From the NCBI RefSeq assembly GCF_000338295.1, contig NZ_ANMO01000122.1, positions 1 through 64,000 of the forward strand: a DNA stretch of 64,000 bases. The letters run 5' to 3'. The notes below the pieces were generated by a model. That model saw only the letters and a list, made by a program, of their open reading frames with translations. It ran no database searches and had not been told where the DNA came from. Shown here piece by piece: positions 1 to 9,618 of this stretch; within the stretch, counting starts at the first letter, position 1; each line of letters begins with the position of its first letter. The translations under genes were made by a program, and so were the position numbers. Origin of the DNA: Rhodopirellula europaea 6C (GTDB lineage: Bacteria > Planctomycetota > Planctomycetia > Pirellulales > Pirellulaceae).

Positions 1-5
1 GTGGA

Positions 6-29
6 ATCAAAAAATTTAAGATTTTTGAT
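6..29. repeat. AT-rich inverted repeat
   Basis: An 8-bp inverted repeat (ATCAAAAA at 6-13, TTTTTGAT at 22-29) encloses an AT-rich loop. It may be the remains of a terminator for a gene left of the window, but no coding sequence is visible to attach it to. Confidence 0.35.
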
Positions 30-59
30 CGCTCACACTTGCCAGATTCATTACGGTCG

Positions 60-86
60 CTCTCCCCCGGCTGCGCCGGGGGAGAG
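60..86. repeat. Perfect GC-rich hairpin, REP-like
   Basis: An 11-bp perfect inverted repeat (CTCTCCCCCGG at 60-70, CCGGGGGAGAG at 76-86) has a 5-base loop CTGCG. It has no T-run, so it is not a typical intrinsic terminator. GC-rich palindromes of this form are common intergenic elements in planctomycete genomes; that comparison is from general knowledge. Confidence 0.55.
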
Positions 87-149
87 GTGACCGAAGACAG
101 AAACCGTCTCAAGAATCTATGCCAATTCCGGTATCAATACCAAAGATCG

Positions 150-240
150 GACAGCCCAGCGTTAGTCCCGGCGGGCGCCGGATCAGCCGCCGCTAACGAG
201 ATACGGCTCATTGAATCAACAGCCCGCTAGCGGTCCACCC
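150..240. repeat. REP-like intergenic element, copy A
   Basis: This stretch downstream of purM shares the words GCGTTAGtCCCGG and AATCAACAGcCCGCTA with the element at 13750-13840, with small substitutions and rearranged order. No convincing gene lies between 1 and 294. I read it as a dispersed palindromic repeat family member rather than as coding DNA. Confidence 0.4.
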
Positions 241-294
241 AACTCGCGAAGGCCGGCCTCGCGAGGTGCAGATAGGACGGCGGGTAACTTTCGC

Positions 295-1374
295 TCAGGC
301 GTCCTTGTACACCACCTTGGAAGACCCTTCGACAATTCGGCCGATGGGTGAGCATTCAATGCCGGCCTTGGCCACTTGGCTGGCGACACTGGCGGCATAG
401 TACTCGTTGATCACCACAGCCATGCCGATGCCCATATTGAAGACGCGTCGCATTTCCGACGTTGCCACGTCGCCGGTTTGTTGCAGCCACTGGAAGATCG
501 GATTGGGAGTCCAAGCGTTTGGATCGATTTCCGCATTCACGCCCGGTGGCAAAATTCGGTCCAGGTTTTCCTCGATGCCGCCGCCGGTGATGTGGGCGAT
601 GCCATGCAGGACTTGCTTGACTCGGTAGTGCGACTGGATCGAACGAATTGCCGAAACATAGATCTTCGTCGGACGCAGGCAGACTTGTGCCAGCGTTTCA
701 GGAGACTTCGTGTCTTGGTTCAGTTCGTCGATCACATCGCTCCATTGATGCCCATGATCGGCGATGATCTTTCGAACCAGTGAAAAACCGTTGCTGTGCA
801 GTCCAGACGCTTGCAGTCCCAACACGACGTCGCCGGGAGCAATCAGATGCCCATCAACCAATCGCTTGCGTTCGACGACGCCCACTGCGAATCCAGCCAA
901 GTCGTAGTCGTCGGTGCCATACATGTCGGGCATGATCGCGGTTTCGCCGCCCAGCAGTGCCAGGTCGCCGTCGACGCAGCCATCGCTGATGCCTTGGACG
1001 ATGCGTTCCAAACGTGCGGGGTCGTCTCGCCCCATCGCCACATAATCGAGGAAAAACAGAGGCTCGGCACCGGTGCAGATCAAATCGTTGACGCACATGG
1101 CGACCAAATCGATGCCGACCGTTTCGTGCTGGTTCATCGTCTGAGCGATTTTCAGCTTGGTCCCGACCCCATCGGTGCCGCTGACCAGGACCGGTTCTTC
1201 GTAGTTGCGAGCGAACAGTTTGCCGGGAAAGTCCAAGCGAAACAGTCCGGCAAAACCACCGTCACTGGGCATGACGCGGGGGCTGAACGTGCGGTGCATC
1301 AGCCGAGGCAAGCGGCTCATCGATTCAGCGTAGACATCCAGATCGACGCCGGCGTCTTTGTAGGTCGAAGCCAT
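295..1374 (-). CDS. purM: Phosphoribosylformylglycinamidine cyclo-ligase
   Basis: AIR synthetase catalyses the ATP-dependent closure of FGAM to aminoimidazole ribotide, the fifth step of de novo purine synthesis, in the cytoplasm. The 359-residue product has the family's SGTDGVGTK nucleotide/substrate motif, the AMCVNDL segment, the LGGETAIMP loop and the [13 protein letters not shown] motif, in the expected order, and matches the usual length of about 345 residues. The ATG at 1374 ([11 protein letters not shown]) is chosen because the family begins with this YKDAGVD segment; the in-frame extension to 1536 has no family resemblance. It is divergent from the gene at 1637, with about 260 bp of shared upstream DNA. 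No other pur gene is nearby, as is common in planctomycetes. Confidence 0.96.
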   Translation of the reverse strand: MASTYKDAGVDLDVYAESMSRLPRLMHRTFSPRVMPSDGGFAGLFRLDFPGKLFARNYEEPVLVSGTDGVGTKLKIAQTMNQHETVGIDLVAMCVNDLICTGAEPLFFLDYVAMGRDDPARLERIVQGISDGCVDGDLALLGGETAIMPDMYGTDDYDLAGFAVGVVERKRLVDGHLIAPGDVVLGLQASGLHSNGFSLVRKIIADHGHQWSDVIDELNQDTKSPETLAQVCLRPTKIYVSAIRSIQSHYRVKQVLHGIAHITGGGIEENLDRILPPGVNAEIDPNAWTPNPIFQWLQQTGDVATSEMRRVFNMGIGMAVVINEYYAASVASQVAKAGIECSPIGRIVEGSSKVVYKDA

Positions 1375-1636
1375 GAACGAGAAATTTGACGGGGAGGACG
1401 GGCTTGGAAACGCCCAATCATGACCGGCGAACCTCGAAATGACGAGACCGGGCCCCGAATTCGCGTGTCTCGATCGGATTCCTGCCTGATTTTCGGATTT
1501 CCTTGCACGGATTCGCTGCCGCGACGTCACTAACAAGGGTGGAGGACATCTCGATCGCGGTGTCTTTCGACCGAATCGCTTGTTTTGACTGATATCTGCC
1601 GCTCCGCCGGCCCGCTTTTTTCACCGGAATTGTCCG

Positions 1637-4327
1637 ATGCGTTTGACCCTTCGAACCTTGCTGGCCTACCTCGACGACATGCTCGACGACCAAGACGAGA
1701 AGTTGTTGAAGCAGAAAATTGACGAAAGCAGCTACGCCACGTCGCTGGTCGCACGAATCCAAGCCGCGATGGACCACCCTGATTTGGGGGCCATGTCACC
1801 GGATGCGGTCGGCCCACTGGAAAACGCCAACGTCATCAGCGAGTACCTGGACAGCACTCTGTCGGCGGAACAAATCGCCGAGGTCGAACGAGTGTGCTTG
1901 GAATCCGACACGACGCTGGCTGAAGCCGCAGCGTGCCACCAAATTTTGACGATGGTGTTGGGCCAACCCGCACGAGTCGGCGATGGGTTGAAGGAACGGA
2001 TCTATGCGTTGCCCTCCAGCGAGGCGCTCCGCAACATGGAACAACAAATCGAGCGAGCCCCCGACGCGAGTCCATCCAAGACGATCGCGAGTGCGGAAAC
2101 GGCTTCCTATTCTTCGCTGGACATTCCCGGCGACGAAAAAGGTGCGACGGAAGTCCCCGGCGAAGTGGCTTCCGTCGATGCGGTCACCATCGGGCAAGAC
2201 GACACGCATTCGGGACAACCAATCTCTCCGGTCGGCCCGAGCGATTCCGGTGTGGCCGATGCTCCCACTCGGCTTCGCAACCCGGTCGGTCATTCCGCAA
2301 CGCCCTCCTCGTCGCGATCCGAAGCCGAGTTGGTGGCTCGGACCACGCGAGCGATGATGCGAGAGGATGGTTATGGCGGCATGGTGCGTCCGTCACGAAT
2401 CACACCTTGGTTGGTTTCGTTGGCCTTGGTTGCCGTCCTGTTGTTTGCACTCGGCAAGATCTTCGCTCCGCTGAGCGACCGTCAAATCGCGGATCGAGAC
2501 AAGTTGAACGACGAAACCGTCAACAACACTGACTTGGACGAAACGCCGACGGCTCCAACGCCCGAACCTAAGAACCAACAAGCGACCTCGCCGACAGCTC
2601 CCGAATCAGCGACTCCAAAACCGAGCACCACCAAAGAACCCGATGCCGGTTCAGACAACACCGACACGGCAGCATCTCTCGATCCAGAAACCTCGACTGG
2701 CGATGCTCCCATGACGGAAACGGAGACTCCCGCAACGACAGAACCCGAGCCGAAGACCGAACCCGCCGGCCCCACTTCGAACGAAACACCAACAACAGCA
2801 GAAGACGTGGCGGACGCTGCCATCGCGGATATGCCTGAAGCGGTCGATGCGGCTCCGCCGATCCCGCCTGGCATGACTCCACCTGAAACAACGCCAACCG
2901 AATCGGTCGCGGCCATCGAAGAAGTCAGCCCGCCGGAATCGCCGGCATCCGAAAGCGTTGCCGACGGAACGCAGGTGGCTTATTTGGTGAACGAGCAAGC
3001 CGTCGTGTTGGCGCAAGACCCGCAAGCCGACGCAGCCGAAAACGATGAGGAAACCACTTCGGCAAATACGGCCGGCTGGCGTCGCCTATGGCCTGCCGAG
3101 AAGAAAGCAGCTGATGACAGCGCAGAAGAAAATGCTGACGCTCCAGCGGACGACCGCCTGCGATTCGTATCGGCCGGTCAAACCGTCTTGGCCCCATCGT
3201 TGTACCGCCCAATCCTGGCGGGCGACCAAGGTCTCGAATGGACACTCGCTGGACCGACACGATTGTCGATCTCGCAAGTGCCAGCGACGCAGCCCGCTGC
3301 ATCGGAAGAAGCAACCGAATCCGAAGAAATGGAAGAAGACGCCGCCCCCGAAGCGGCCACGCTTGCGAAGACCATCACACGATTGCATGACGGCCGATTG
3401 CTGTTGGCATCGACGCAAGAGAACGTGACGGCGGTTTGGGAATTGGGACCTCGCACAATCGAGATGACCATGCCTGAGTCGCAAACGGTCTTGGCAATCG
3501 AAGTGACTCATCTTCGACCGCTGGGAATGGACCCACGCGTGCCGGCCAACCGAATGCCCATTTACCGAGTCATTGCGGTCCAAGGCACCGTCGAACTGAA
3601 GGAGCAACCGCTGGAAGGAGAAAACGACGCAGAAGCCAGCACTGAGCCAGTGACGCTTGAGTCCGGGCAACAATGGCGAGGACGGGGCAAATCGGCCGCC
3701 GAGGTGAGCGACGTGGAACGATTGCCCAACTGGATCGACCCTCCCGAAAAAGCGGACTTGTTGGTCACCTCCGCCCGCGAAGGATTGCTTGAATTCGTCA
3801 GCCGTGACGGTTCGTTCGACGACAAAGAACTCGAGAAAGAATTGCGTGAAGCGATGGCGTTTCGCCGCGTCGAAGTATCTGCCTTGGCCGCACAAACATT
3901 GCTGCTGATCGGTCGAGCCGATGTTTACTTCGGTGCGACGGGTATCCTCAGCACGCCGCGGCACCGGTTGTACTTCACCGAGCACTTTCGACAACTCCGC
4001 CAGCACATGGCATCGGATGCTCAGGCCGCGAAAGCAATCGACGACGCCATTCAACAGGCCGAACAAGCAGACGACGAAATCCTGTTTGAACTATTGGTTG
4101 GCTACAACAACGATCAACTCGAAGCGGGTGCGGACGCGAAGCTGATCGAGTATTTGAATTCAAGCTCGATGTCAGTCCGAGTGTTGGCGATTGAAAACTT
4201 GCGAGACATCGTGGGTGAAACGCTGGGATATCGTCCCGACCAAGAAAACGTGGCTCGTCGAAACAGCGACATCAAAAAGTGGCAAGCTCGATTGCGCCGA
4301 GGCGACATCCGGTACACCGCCGAATAG
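1637..4327 (+). CDS. Single-pass membrane protein with anti-sigma-like N-terminus
   Basis: The function is unknown. Residues 1-110 hold two helical units of the form LLAYLDDMLDDQDEKLL and ISEYLDSTLSAEQIAEVE, which resemble the repeat of zinc-binding anti-sigma (ZAS) domains but lack the HxxxCxxC ligands. One transmembrane helix follows at about 256-276 (WLVSLALVAVLLFALG). A Pro/Thr/Glu-rich linker of some 150 residues leads to a region that may be a FecR-like beta domain, and then to a C-terminal helical, HEAT-like segment with a GYRPD motif. This suggests a cytoplasmic N-terminus and a periplasmic C-terminus. No sigma factor gene is adjacent; the closest is at 9097. The domain names are my reading of motifs, not a search result. 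Confidence 0.8.
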   Translation: MRLTLRTLLAYLDDMLDDQDEKLLKQKIDESSYATSLVARIQAAMDHPDLGAMSPDAVGPLENANVISEYLDSTLSAEQIAEVERVCLESDTTLAEAAACHQILTMVLGQPARVGDGLKERIYALPSSEALRNMEQQIERAPDASPSKTIASAETASYSSLDIPGDEKGATEVPGEVASVDAVTIGQDDTHSGQPISPVGPSDSGVADAPTRLRNPVGHSATPSSSRSEAELVARTTRAMMREDGYGGMVRPSRITPWLVSLALVAVLLFALGKIFAPLSDRQIADRDKLNDETVNNTDLDETPTAPTPEPKNQQATSPTAPESATPKPSTTKEPDAGSDNTDTAASLDPETSTGDAPMTETETPATTEPEPKTEPAGPTSNETPTTAEDVADAAIADMPEAVDAAPPIPPGMTPPETTPTESVAAIEEVSPPESPASESVADGTQVAYLVNEQAVVLAQDPQADAAENDEETTSANTAGWRRLWPAEKKAADDSAEENADAPADDRLRFVSAGQTVLAPSLYRPILAGDQGLEWTLAGPTRLSISQVPATQPAASEEATESEEMEEDAAPEAATLAKTITRLHDGRLLLASTQENVTAVWELGPRTIEMTMPESQTVLAIEVTHLRPLGMDPRVPANRMPIYRVIAVQGTVELKEQPLEGENDAEASTEPVTLESGQQWRGRGKSAAEVSDVERLPNWIDPPEKADLLVTSAREGLLEFVSRDGSFDDKELEKELREAMAFRRVEVSALAAQTLLLIGRADVYFGATGILSTPRHRLYFTEHFRQLRQHMASDAQAAKAIDDAIQQAEQADDEILFELLVGYNNDQLEAGADAKLIEYLNSSSMSVRVLAIENLRDIVGETLGYRPDQENVARRNSDIKKWQARLRRGDIRYTAE

Positions 4328-4491
4328 TGATGCCCTCGTAATAAGTTCGCGAAGGTTCGAACCCGCGAGTGCATGACGGATGCCTCGCGTCTGCGCTGAC
4401 TCGATCGCAAAATTTGTATCGCGCCGGCGTCGTGGATAAGATGCTTCGCCACCCATCCTTCCATCCCCGCCTCCCAATCGAGATCCCCAAC

Positions 4492-5526
4492 ATGAAGTCA
4501 TTTTCGCTTTGTCATCGTCGCGTCGCGTTCGCCGCGATGGCTGCTTCCCTGATGTCCTTGATGACCTGCTGCGGTGCGATTGCTCAAACGCCATCGACCA
4601 TCGGCAACGTCGAACGTCTGGATGACTCGCTCGATCAATACATCGCGAAGGGCACCAAGATCGAAGTGCTTGCCGCTGGCTTCACTTGGACCGAAGGCCC
4701 CGTTTGGGTTCCCGCAAAAGAAGACGGCGGGGAAGGCTCCTTGTTGTTCAGTGACATTCCTCGCAACAGCATTTTCCGTTGGAGTGAAAACAAAGGCATT
4801 GAGCTGTTCTTGCAACCCAGTGGTTACACCGGCAACACGTACTATGGTTTGGAACCCGGCAGCAACGGATTGATGCTGGACGCGAAAGGTCGCTTGGTGA
4901 TGTGCGAACATGGTGACCGCCGCGTGTCGGTTCTGACCACCGATGGTGGCAAACGAACAATCGTCGACAACTATCAAGGCAAACGACTCAACAGCCCCAA
5001 CGACTTGGTGTTTGACCAGGATGGCAACCTGTACTTCACCGACCCGCCTTATGGATTGCCCGAGCGAGCAGAAGACAAGCGACGTGAACTTGATTTCTGC
5101 GGTGTGTACCGGGTCACCAAAACGGGCGACATGACTCTGCTGACGGATTCCATCGCTCGCCCCAACGGCATCGGATTGTCACCAGATGAGCAGACGCTGT
5201 ATGTCGCCCAGAGCGATCCTCAAGAACCGATTTGGATGGCGTTCCCACTGAAGTCGGACGGAACGCTGGGTCAGCGCCGTGTACTTGGCAACGCGAGCGA
5301 AGCGATGAAAGAGTTCCCTGGCCTTCCCGATGGGATGGCGATTCACAGTGACGGAACTTTGTTCGCCAGCGGCCCCGGTGGAATCTATGTGATGACTCCG
5401 GAAGGCAAATTGCTGGGACGAATCATCACTGGCGGACGCACCAGCAATTGCACTTTCGACAGCGACGAAAAGTGGCTGTACATGACCGCCGATGACAAGC
5501 TCTGCCGAATTCGCATTTCAAACTGA
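4492..5526 (+). CDS. Secreted SMP-30/gluconolactonase-family protein
   Basis: This is a six-bladed beta-propeller enzyme of the SMP-30/gluconolactonase/LRE family, which hydrolyses sugar lactones or related esters using a divalent metal. The 344-residue product starts with a Sec signal peptide (about residues 1-28, ending CCGAIAQ). The family landmarks are visible: WTEGPVW (metal-binding Glu), NSPNDLVFDQDGNLYFTDP, RPNGIGLSPD and LPDGMAIHSDGTLF (metal-binding Asp). The ATG at 4492 is chosen because it begins the signal peptide; the extension to 4369 does not look coding. It is probably periplasmic. The substrate cannot be told from sequence. A hairpin lies just downstream at 5546-5612. Confidence 0.9.
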   Translation: MKSFSLCHRRVAFAAMAASLMSLMTCCGAIAQTPSTIGNVERLDDSLDQYIAKGTKIEVLAAGFTWTEGPVWVPAKEDGGEGSLLFSDIPRNSIFRWSENKGIELFLQPSGYTGNTYYGLEPGSNGLMLDAKGRLVMCEHGDRRVSVLTTDGGKRTIVDNYQGKRLNSPNDLVFDQDGNLYFTDPPYGLPERAEDKRRELDFCGVYRVTKTGDMTLLTDSIARPNGIGLSPDEQTLYVAQSDPQEPIWMAFPLKSDGTLGQRRVLGNASEAMKEFPGLPDGMAIHSDGTLFASGPGGIYVMTPEGKLLGRIITGGRTSNCTFDSDEKWLYMTADDKLCRIRISN

Positions 5527-5545
5527 GCGAATCGCGACAGCGATC

Positions 5546-5612
5546 ATGAACATATAAGCAGACTTCGCTCGCCGACTCCTTCAAGATTCCGTTCGCGAGC
5601 GAAGATGTTCAT
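5546..5612 (+). terminator. Long imperfect hairpin after the SMP-30 gene
   Basis: CTTCGCTCGC (5563-5572) pairs with GCGAGCGAAG (5595-5604), and ATGAACAT (5546-5553) pairs with ATGTTCAT (5605-5612). It lies 20 bp after the stop codon. There is no clear T-run, so it may be a stabilising 3' structure rather than a strong intrinsic terminator. Confidence 0.45.
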
Positions 5613-6000
5613 CATGAAATCGCGAAGAGATCGAGGCGGACCGGCTGATCGCCACTCCGCCAACGTGGCAGTCGCTCCCCCCGGAAAATCGAAACATCCG
5701 GCCACGCCAACACGTCCAGAACCGCGTTTTCTCCGTCCCCCAGACGAGTTCGGCCCGGTTCGGAGCCCGATTGGATTAAGATGAGTGGTGGTCGACAACA
5801 CGCTCAACGCCGGTGGGTACATCGTTAGAACGCATTCGTTCTATCTTTACTGGCCCAGAACGCACTGCCGTTTGCGGAACGCACTGAGCCGGTGATTCCA
5901 CCTGGCGGCATCCAGCAGCGATTGGTGTCTGACCACTCCCCGGTTTGCTTTTTCGGCCGGCAGATTGGTCCAATCTTTTCTTCGATTCTCGAGCGTCTTC
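5613..6000. other. Gene-free upstream region of the DUF1549 gene, with direct repeats
   Basis: No gene is supported here. Three copies of GAACGCA(C/T)T begin at 5828, 5858 and 5877. The first overlaps the inverted repeat AGAACG/CGTTCT (5827-5832, 5837-5842). They could be operator sites for the downstream pair, but this is only a suggestion. Confidence 0.35.
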
Positions 6001-7692
6001 ATGAAATCACTCGTTCTGCCTTTCAACGGGCTGCCCTGCAAAGGGTTACTGTTCGCGGGATTCTTCGCGTGTCTATCGGCGATGACGGCTCCCGCCGTGA
6101 ATGCCGCCGGTCCAGCGGCCCCACCTCAGGTGGCGATGATCAACGACTCGATCGAACAGGTATGGCGAGATTTCTCGATCCGCCCTGCTGCGGAAGTCGA
6201 CGACGCGACTTGGTGCCGCAGGGTGTATTTGGATGTCATCGGGCGAATCCCATCGCTCGAAGAATTGTCCGAATTCGTGAGCGATCGCGATTCGAATAAA
6301 CGAGCCAACTTGGTCGACCGTTTGCTCAACGACGACCGCTACACCGAAGAATATGCGAACCATTGGTCGACCGTTTGGACCAACCTGTTGATTGGTCGCA
6401 GTGGCGGCACGGACCGTCGAGATTTGACCAACCGAACCGGCATGCAGAAGTATCTTCGCGACAGCTTCGCGGGAAACAAAACTTATGACCAAATGATGTA
6501 TGAGTTGGTGACGGCCGAAGGTTCCACGACACCTGGCAACGCCAACTTCAACGGAGCGGTCAATTTCCTGGTCGACAAAGTCAACGCCGAAAAAGGCACG
6601 CTCGCAACCAGCAGCGTTTCGCGGATTTTCTTGGGACAACAAGTCCAGTGCACCCAGTGCCACAACCACCCGTTCAACCAGTGGAAGCAACAGAAGTTTT
6701 GGGAGTTCAACGCGTTCTTCCGCCAAACCCGTGCTCTGCGCCGGTTCGTTGACGGAACGCGAGACATCGAGTCGGCCGAACTGGTCAGCCAAGACTTTGC
6801 CGGTGAAGCCAACGACCCCGAAGACGCGCTCGTGTTTTACGAACTGCGAAACGGTTTGCAGAAGGTCGCTTACCCGGTCTTCACCGATGGCACCGAAATC
6901 GAAAAAAGTGGCTTTGTCGAAGACGTCAACCGCCGAGAAGAACTCGGACGACTGATGCTGCAAAGCGAGTACTTGGACAAGATGATCGTCAACCGAATGT
7001 GGTCGATGTTCCTCGGCTATGGATTCACTCGTCCGATCGATGACTTGGGGCCACACAACCCATCGTCGCATCCTGAGTTGCTGGAAAACCTTGGCAAAGA
7101 ATTCCGAGCCAACAGTTATGACCTGAAGAAGCTGATCACCTGGATCACGCTCAGCCGTCCTTACCAATTGGCATCCACGCTGAGTGCCAGCAACGAGATC
7201 GACGATCCAACGATCGGTGAGTCCCCGAAATTCTCACGGTTCTATTTGCGTCAGATGAGTGCTGAACAGCTCTACGCGTCGATGGTCACCGCCAGCAACG
7301 CGCAGTCCAAAGGCAGCTACGAACAACAAGAAGCCGAACGTCGTCGTTGGTTATCACAGTTCGTCGTCGCCTTTGGAAACGACGAGGGAACCGAAACGAC
7401 CACGTTCAACGGTTCAATTCCACAAGCGTTGATGTTGTTCAACGGTGACCTCACTAAGAACGCGATCAGCCTGGAAGCGGGATCGTTCCTCGATCAGCTC
7501 AGCCAAACCGGTCGTTCACCCAAAGATCGCGTGACGCGATTGTTCCTTAGCGGTTTGGCACGTCGTCCGACCAAGAACGAAGTGTCGATCGCCAGCAAGC
7601 TGCTGGTCGCCCGCAAAGGCAACGAGCCCGAGATGTTGCAAGACATGTGGTGGGCGATCCTGAACAGCAACGAATTCATTATGCAGCATTGA
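6001..7692 (+). CDS. Secreted DUF1549/DUF1553 (PSCyt2/PSD1) protein
   Basis: This belongs to the planctomycete-type PSCyt2 (DUF1549) plus PSD1 (DUF1553) family, usually encoded beside a DUF1501 partner as here. The biochemical role of the family is not established; periplasmic degradation of sugars or sulfated sugars has been proposed. The 563-residue product has a signal peptide (to about residue 36, PAVNAAG), the DUF1549 segment with WCRRVYLDVIGRIP, and the cytochrome-like CTQCHNHPFNQW motif with a CxxCH pattern. The DUF1553 half follows, with MIVNRMWSMFLGYG and TRPIDDLG. The ATG at 6001 starts the signal peptide. The gene is followed after 116 bp by the DUF1501 gene and probably shares its transcript. 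Confidence 0.9.
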   Translation: MKSLVLPFNGLPCKGLLFAGFFACLSAMTAPAVNAAGPAAPPQVAMINDSIEQVWRDFSIRPAAEVDDATWCRRVYLDVIGRIPSLEELSEFVSDRDSNKRANLVDRLLNDDRYTEEYANHWSTVWTNLLIGRSGGTDRRDLTNRTGMQKYLRDSFAGNKTYDQMMYELVTAEGSTTPGNANFNGAVNFLVDKVNAEKGTLATSSVSRIFLGQQVQCTQCHNHPFNQWKQQKFWEFNAFFRQTRALRRFVDGTRDIESAELVSQDFAGEANDPEDALVFYELRNGLQKVAYPVFTDGTEIEKSGFVEDVNRREELGRLMLQSEYLDKMIVNRMWSMFLGYGFTRPIDDLGPHNPSSHPELLENLGKEFRANSYDLKKLITWITLSRPYQLASTLSASNEIDDPTIGESPKFSRFYLRQMSAEQLYASMVTASNAQSKGSYEQQEAERRRWLSQFVVAFGNDEGTETTTFNGSIPQALMLFNGDLTKNAISLEAGSFLDQLSQTGRSPKDRVTRLFLSGLARRPTKNEVSIASKLLVARKGNEPEMLQDMWWAILNSNEFIMQH

Positions 7693-7808
7693 CGCTGCGT
7701 TGAATCGACCTCGAGCCCCGTCACCTCGGCGAGTCTCTTCTCAAAACAAACCCGCGGCGGTTCATCCACCGCCTCAAACCGACCACCTTTTCTTTCCCGG
7801 AGTTCACC

Positions 7809-9077
7809 ATGGATCTTTCCACACCAAACGGCATGACGCGTCGCCACTTCATGAGCCACTTGGCAGGGTCATCTGCCGCAGCTGCTGCCGCGTGGACTCT
7901 AGGTGGCAACATCGCCGCGCAAGCCGATGAGATGCGACGCAATCGCAAGTCGGCCATTTTACTTTGGATGGGTGGCGGTCCGGCAACGATCGACATTTGG
8001 GATCTGAAACCCGGTGCTCCGACCGGCGGTCCATTCCGTCCGATCTCAACGACGGGCAACGCTCAGATCTGTGAGCACATGCCGATGGTCGCTCAACAAA
8101 TGAAGCACCTGTCGGTCGTTCGCAGCATGTCGACTCGCGAAGCCGACCACAGTCGCGGCAGTTACTACATGCACACGGGTTACGTTCCCAACCCCAACAT
8201 CGAACACCCCAGCTACGGCAGCGTGATCGCTCACGAACTGATTGAGCAACGCCCCGAGTTGGAAATTCCTCCGTTCGTTTCGGTCGGCGGTGCGGGCGCC
8301 GGACCTGGTTTCCTGGGGATGGCTTGGTCGCCGTTTTCCGTCACCAGCAACGGTCGCGTTCGCAACTTGAAAATGAACTTGGACGATCAACGACTGCTGC
8401 AACGCATGGCGGCACTGAACATGATCGAGAGCGGATTTGCCAAGCGGACCCGCGACACGCCCGCTGCTGAACACGCGAAGGTGTTGGGCAAAACGCTGGA
8501 CCTGATGACCAGCGAGCAAATGGAAGCGTTCCGTGTCGAGAAAGAGCCCGACGAAGTCAAAGAACGCTACGGCACGGATAACTTCGGCCAAGGCTGTCTG
8601 CTGGCGCGTCGTTTGGTCGAAGCTGGGGTGCCGTTCATCGAAGTCGATCTGGGCGGCTGGGACATGCACAACAACATTCACGCAACGCTGAAGGACACCA
8701 AGTTGCCCAACCTGGACCGAGCCATGAGTGCTCTGGTCGAGGATCTGGCACAGCGAGAATTGCTGCAGGACACCGTCGTGATGTGGATGGGCGAATTCGG
8801 CCGAACACCTCGAATCAACGCCAACGCGGGTCGAGATCACTTTGCTCGGGCGTGGTCCTGCGTCGTTGGTGGAGCGGGAATCAAGGGCGGTTTGGCCGTT
8901 GGAGAGACCAATTTCGACGGAACTGCGGTTGAGACGGAACCCTATAGCAGCGAAGATCTGATGACGACGGTCTGCAAAGGCTTGGGAATTTCAACCGAAA
9001 CCACCTTCACCAGTAACAACGGACGACCGATGAAAATTGCTGGCGGCGGAAAGCTCATTCGTGAATTGGTGGCCTGA
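7809..9077 (+). CDS. DUF1501 protein with Tat signal
   Basis: DUF1501 proteins are related to the alkaline phosphatase/sulfatase fold and are regular partners of DUF1549/DUF1553 proteins in planctomycetes. The 422-residue product starts with a twin-arginine signal (TRRHFMSHLAG, then an Ala-rich hydrophobic stretch), which predicts export of a folded protein. Later features are LWMGGGPATIDIWDLKPG, HSRGSYYMHTGY, the VDLGGWDMHNN segment and MGEFGRTPRIN followed by GRDH, which are typical of the family. It lies 116 bp after its DUF1549 partner and 19 bp before the GTG start of the ECF sigma factor, so the four genes from 6001 to 11618 may form one unit. Confidence 0.9.
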   Translation: MDLSTPNGMTRRHFMSHLAGSSAAAAAAWTLGGNIAAQADEMRRNRKSAILLWMGGGPATIDIWDLKPGAPTGGPFRPISTTGNAQICEHMPMVAQQMKHLSVVRSMSTREADHSRGSYYMHTGYVPNPNIEHPSYGSVIAHELIEQRPELEIPPFVSVGGAGAGPGFLGMAWSPFSVTSNGRVRNLKMNLDDQRLLQRMAALNMIESGFAKRTRDTPAAEHAKVLGKTLDLMTSEQMEAFRVEKEPDEVKERYGTDNFGQGCLLARRLVEAGVPFIEVDLGGWDMHNNIHATLKDTKLPNLDRAMSALVEDLAQRELLQDTVVMWMGEFGRTPRINANAGRDHFARAWSCVVGGAGIKGGLAVGETNFDGTAVETEPYSSEDLMTTVCKGLGISTETTFTSNNGRPMKIAGGGKLIRELVA

Positions 9078-9096
9078 GACCCAGGCCAATGGATGT

Positions 9097-9618
9097 GTGA
9101 GTGAACTTTCACCAGCTGAATTGGTTGTCCGCCACCAAGATGGAATTTGGCGGTATTTGCGACTGCTCGGATGTGACGCCGCCACGGCGGACGATTTGAC
9201 GCAGGAGACGTTTCTGCGTGTACTTCGACGAGACAACTTCGTTCAACATTCAGACGAAGCCACCTCAGAATACCTGCGACGGACGGCCTACAACCTCCTC
9301 GTTTCCTATCACCGAAAGTTTGGACGGATCCACCTTTCTGATTCACCTGAGTTGCTGGACGAGAGTTGGCAACGTTGGGCGGGCAAGGATTTGACGGGCA
9401 ATGAAACCGTCGAAGCCCTCCGAGAATGCATGGAGAGCCTGACCGAACGTGCTCGTGACGCCTTGGCGATGCGTTTCGTTCACAACACACCGCGAGTGAA
9501 AATCGGGGAAAACCTCGGCATCTCCGACCACGGGGCCCGAAACCTGATGCAGCGAGCGAAAGCACAACTTCGAGATTGCGTGGAAGAAAAACTCCGCGCT
9601 ATAACCCAACCGTCATGA
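9097..9618 (+). CDS. ECF-type RNA polymerase sigma factor
   Basis: This is a sigma-70 family protein of the extracytoplasmic function group. It would direct RNA polymerase to a small regulon. Region 2 is visible as DDLTQETFLRVLRR, and region 4 as RARDALAMRF followed by a helix-turn-helix (ISDHGARNLMQRAKAQLR). The start is uncertain. A GTG at 9097 lies 19 bp after the DUF1501 stop and gives 173 residues. An ATG at 9037 would overlap the conserved end of the DUF1501 gene by 41 bp, and that overlap region encodes no family residues, so I prefer the GTG. The stop overlaps the start of the next gene (ATGA), so the downstream membrane protein is probably co-translated and may be its regulator. Confidence 0.9.
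   Translation: MSELSPAELVVRHQDGIWRYLRLLGCDAATADDLTQETFLRVLRRDNFVQHSDEATSEYLRRTAYNLLVSYHRKFGRIHLSDSPELLDESWQRWAGKDLTGNETVEALRECMESLTERARDALAMRFVHNTPRVKIGENLGISDHGARNLMQRAKAQLRDCVEEKLRAITQPS

Noticed and set aside
796-1389. 197-codon open frame opposite purM
   Set aside because: It is antisense to a gene with full PurM motifs.
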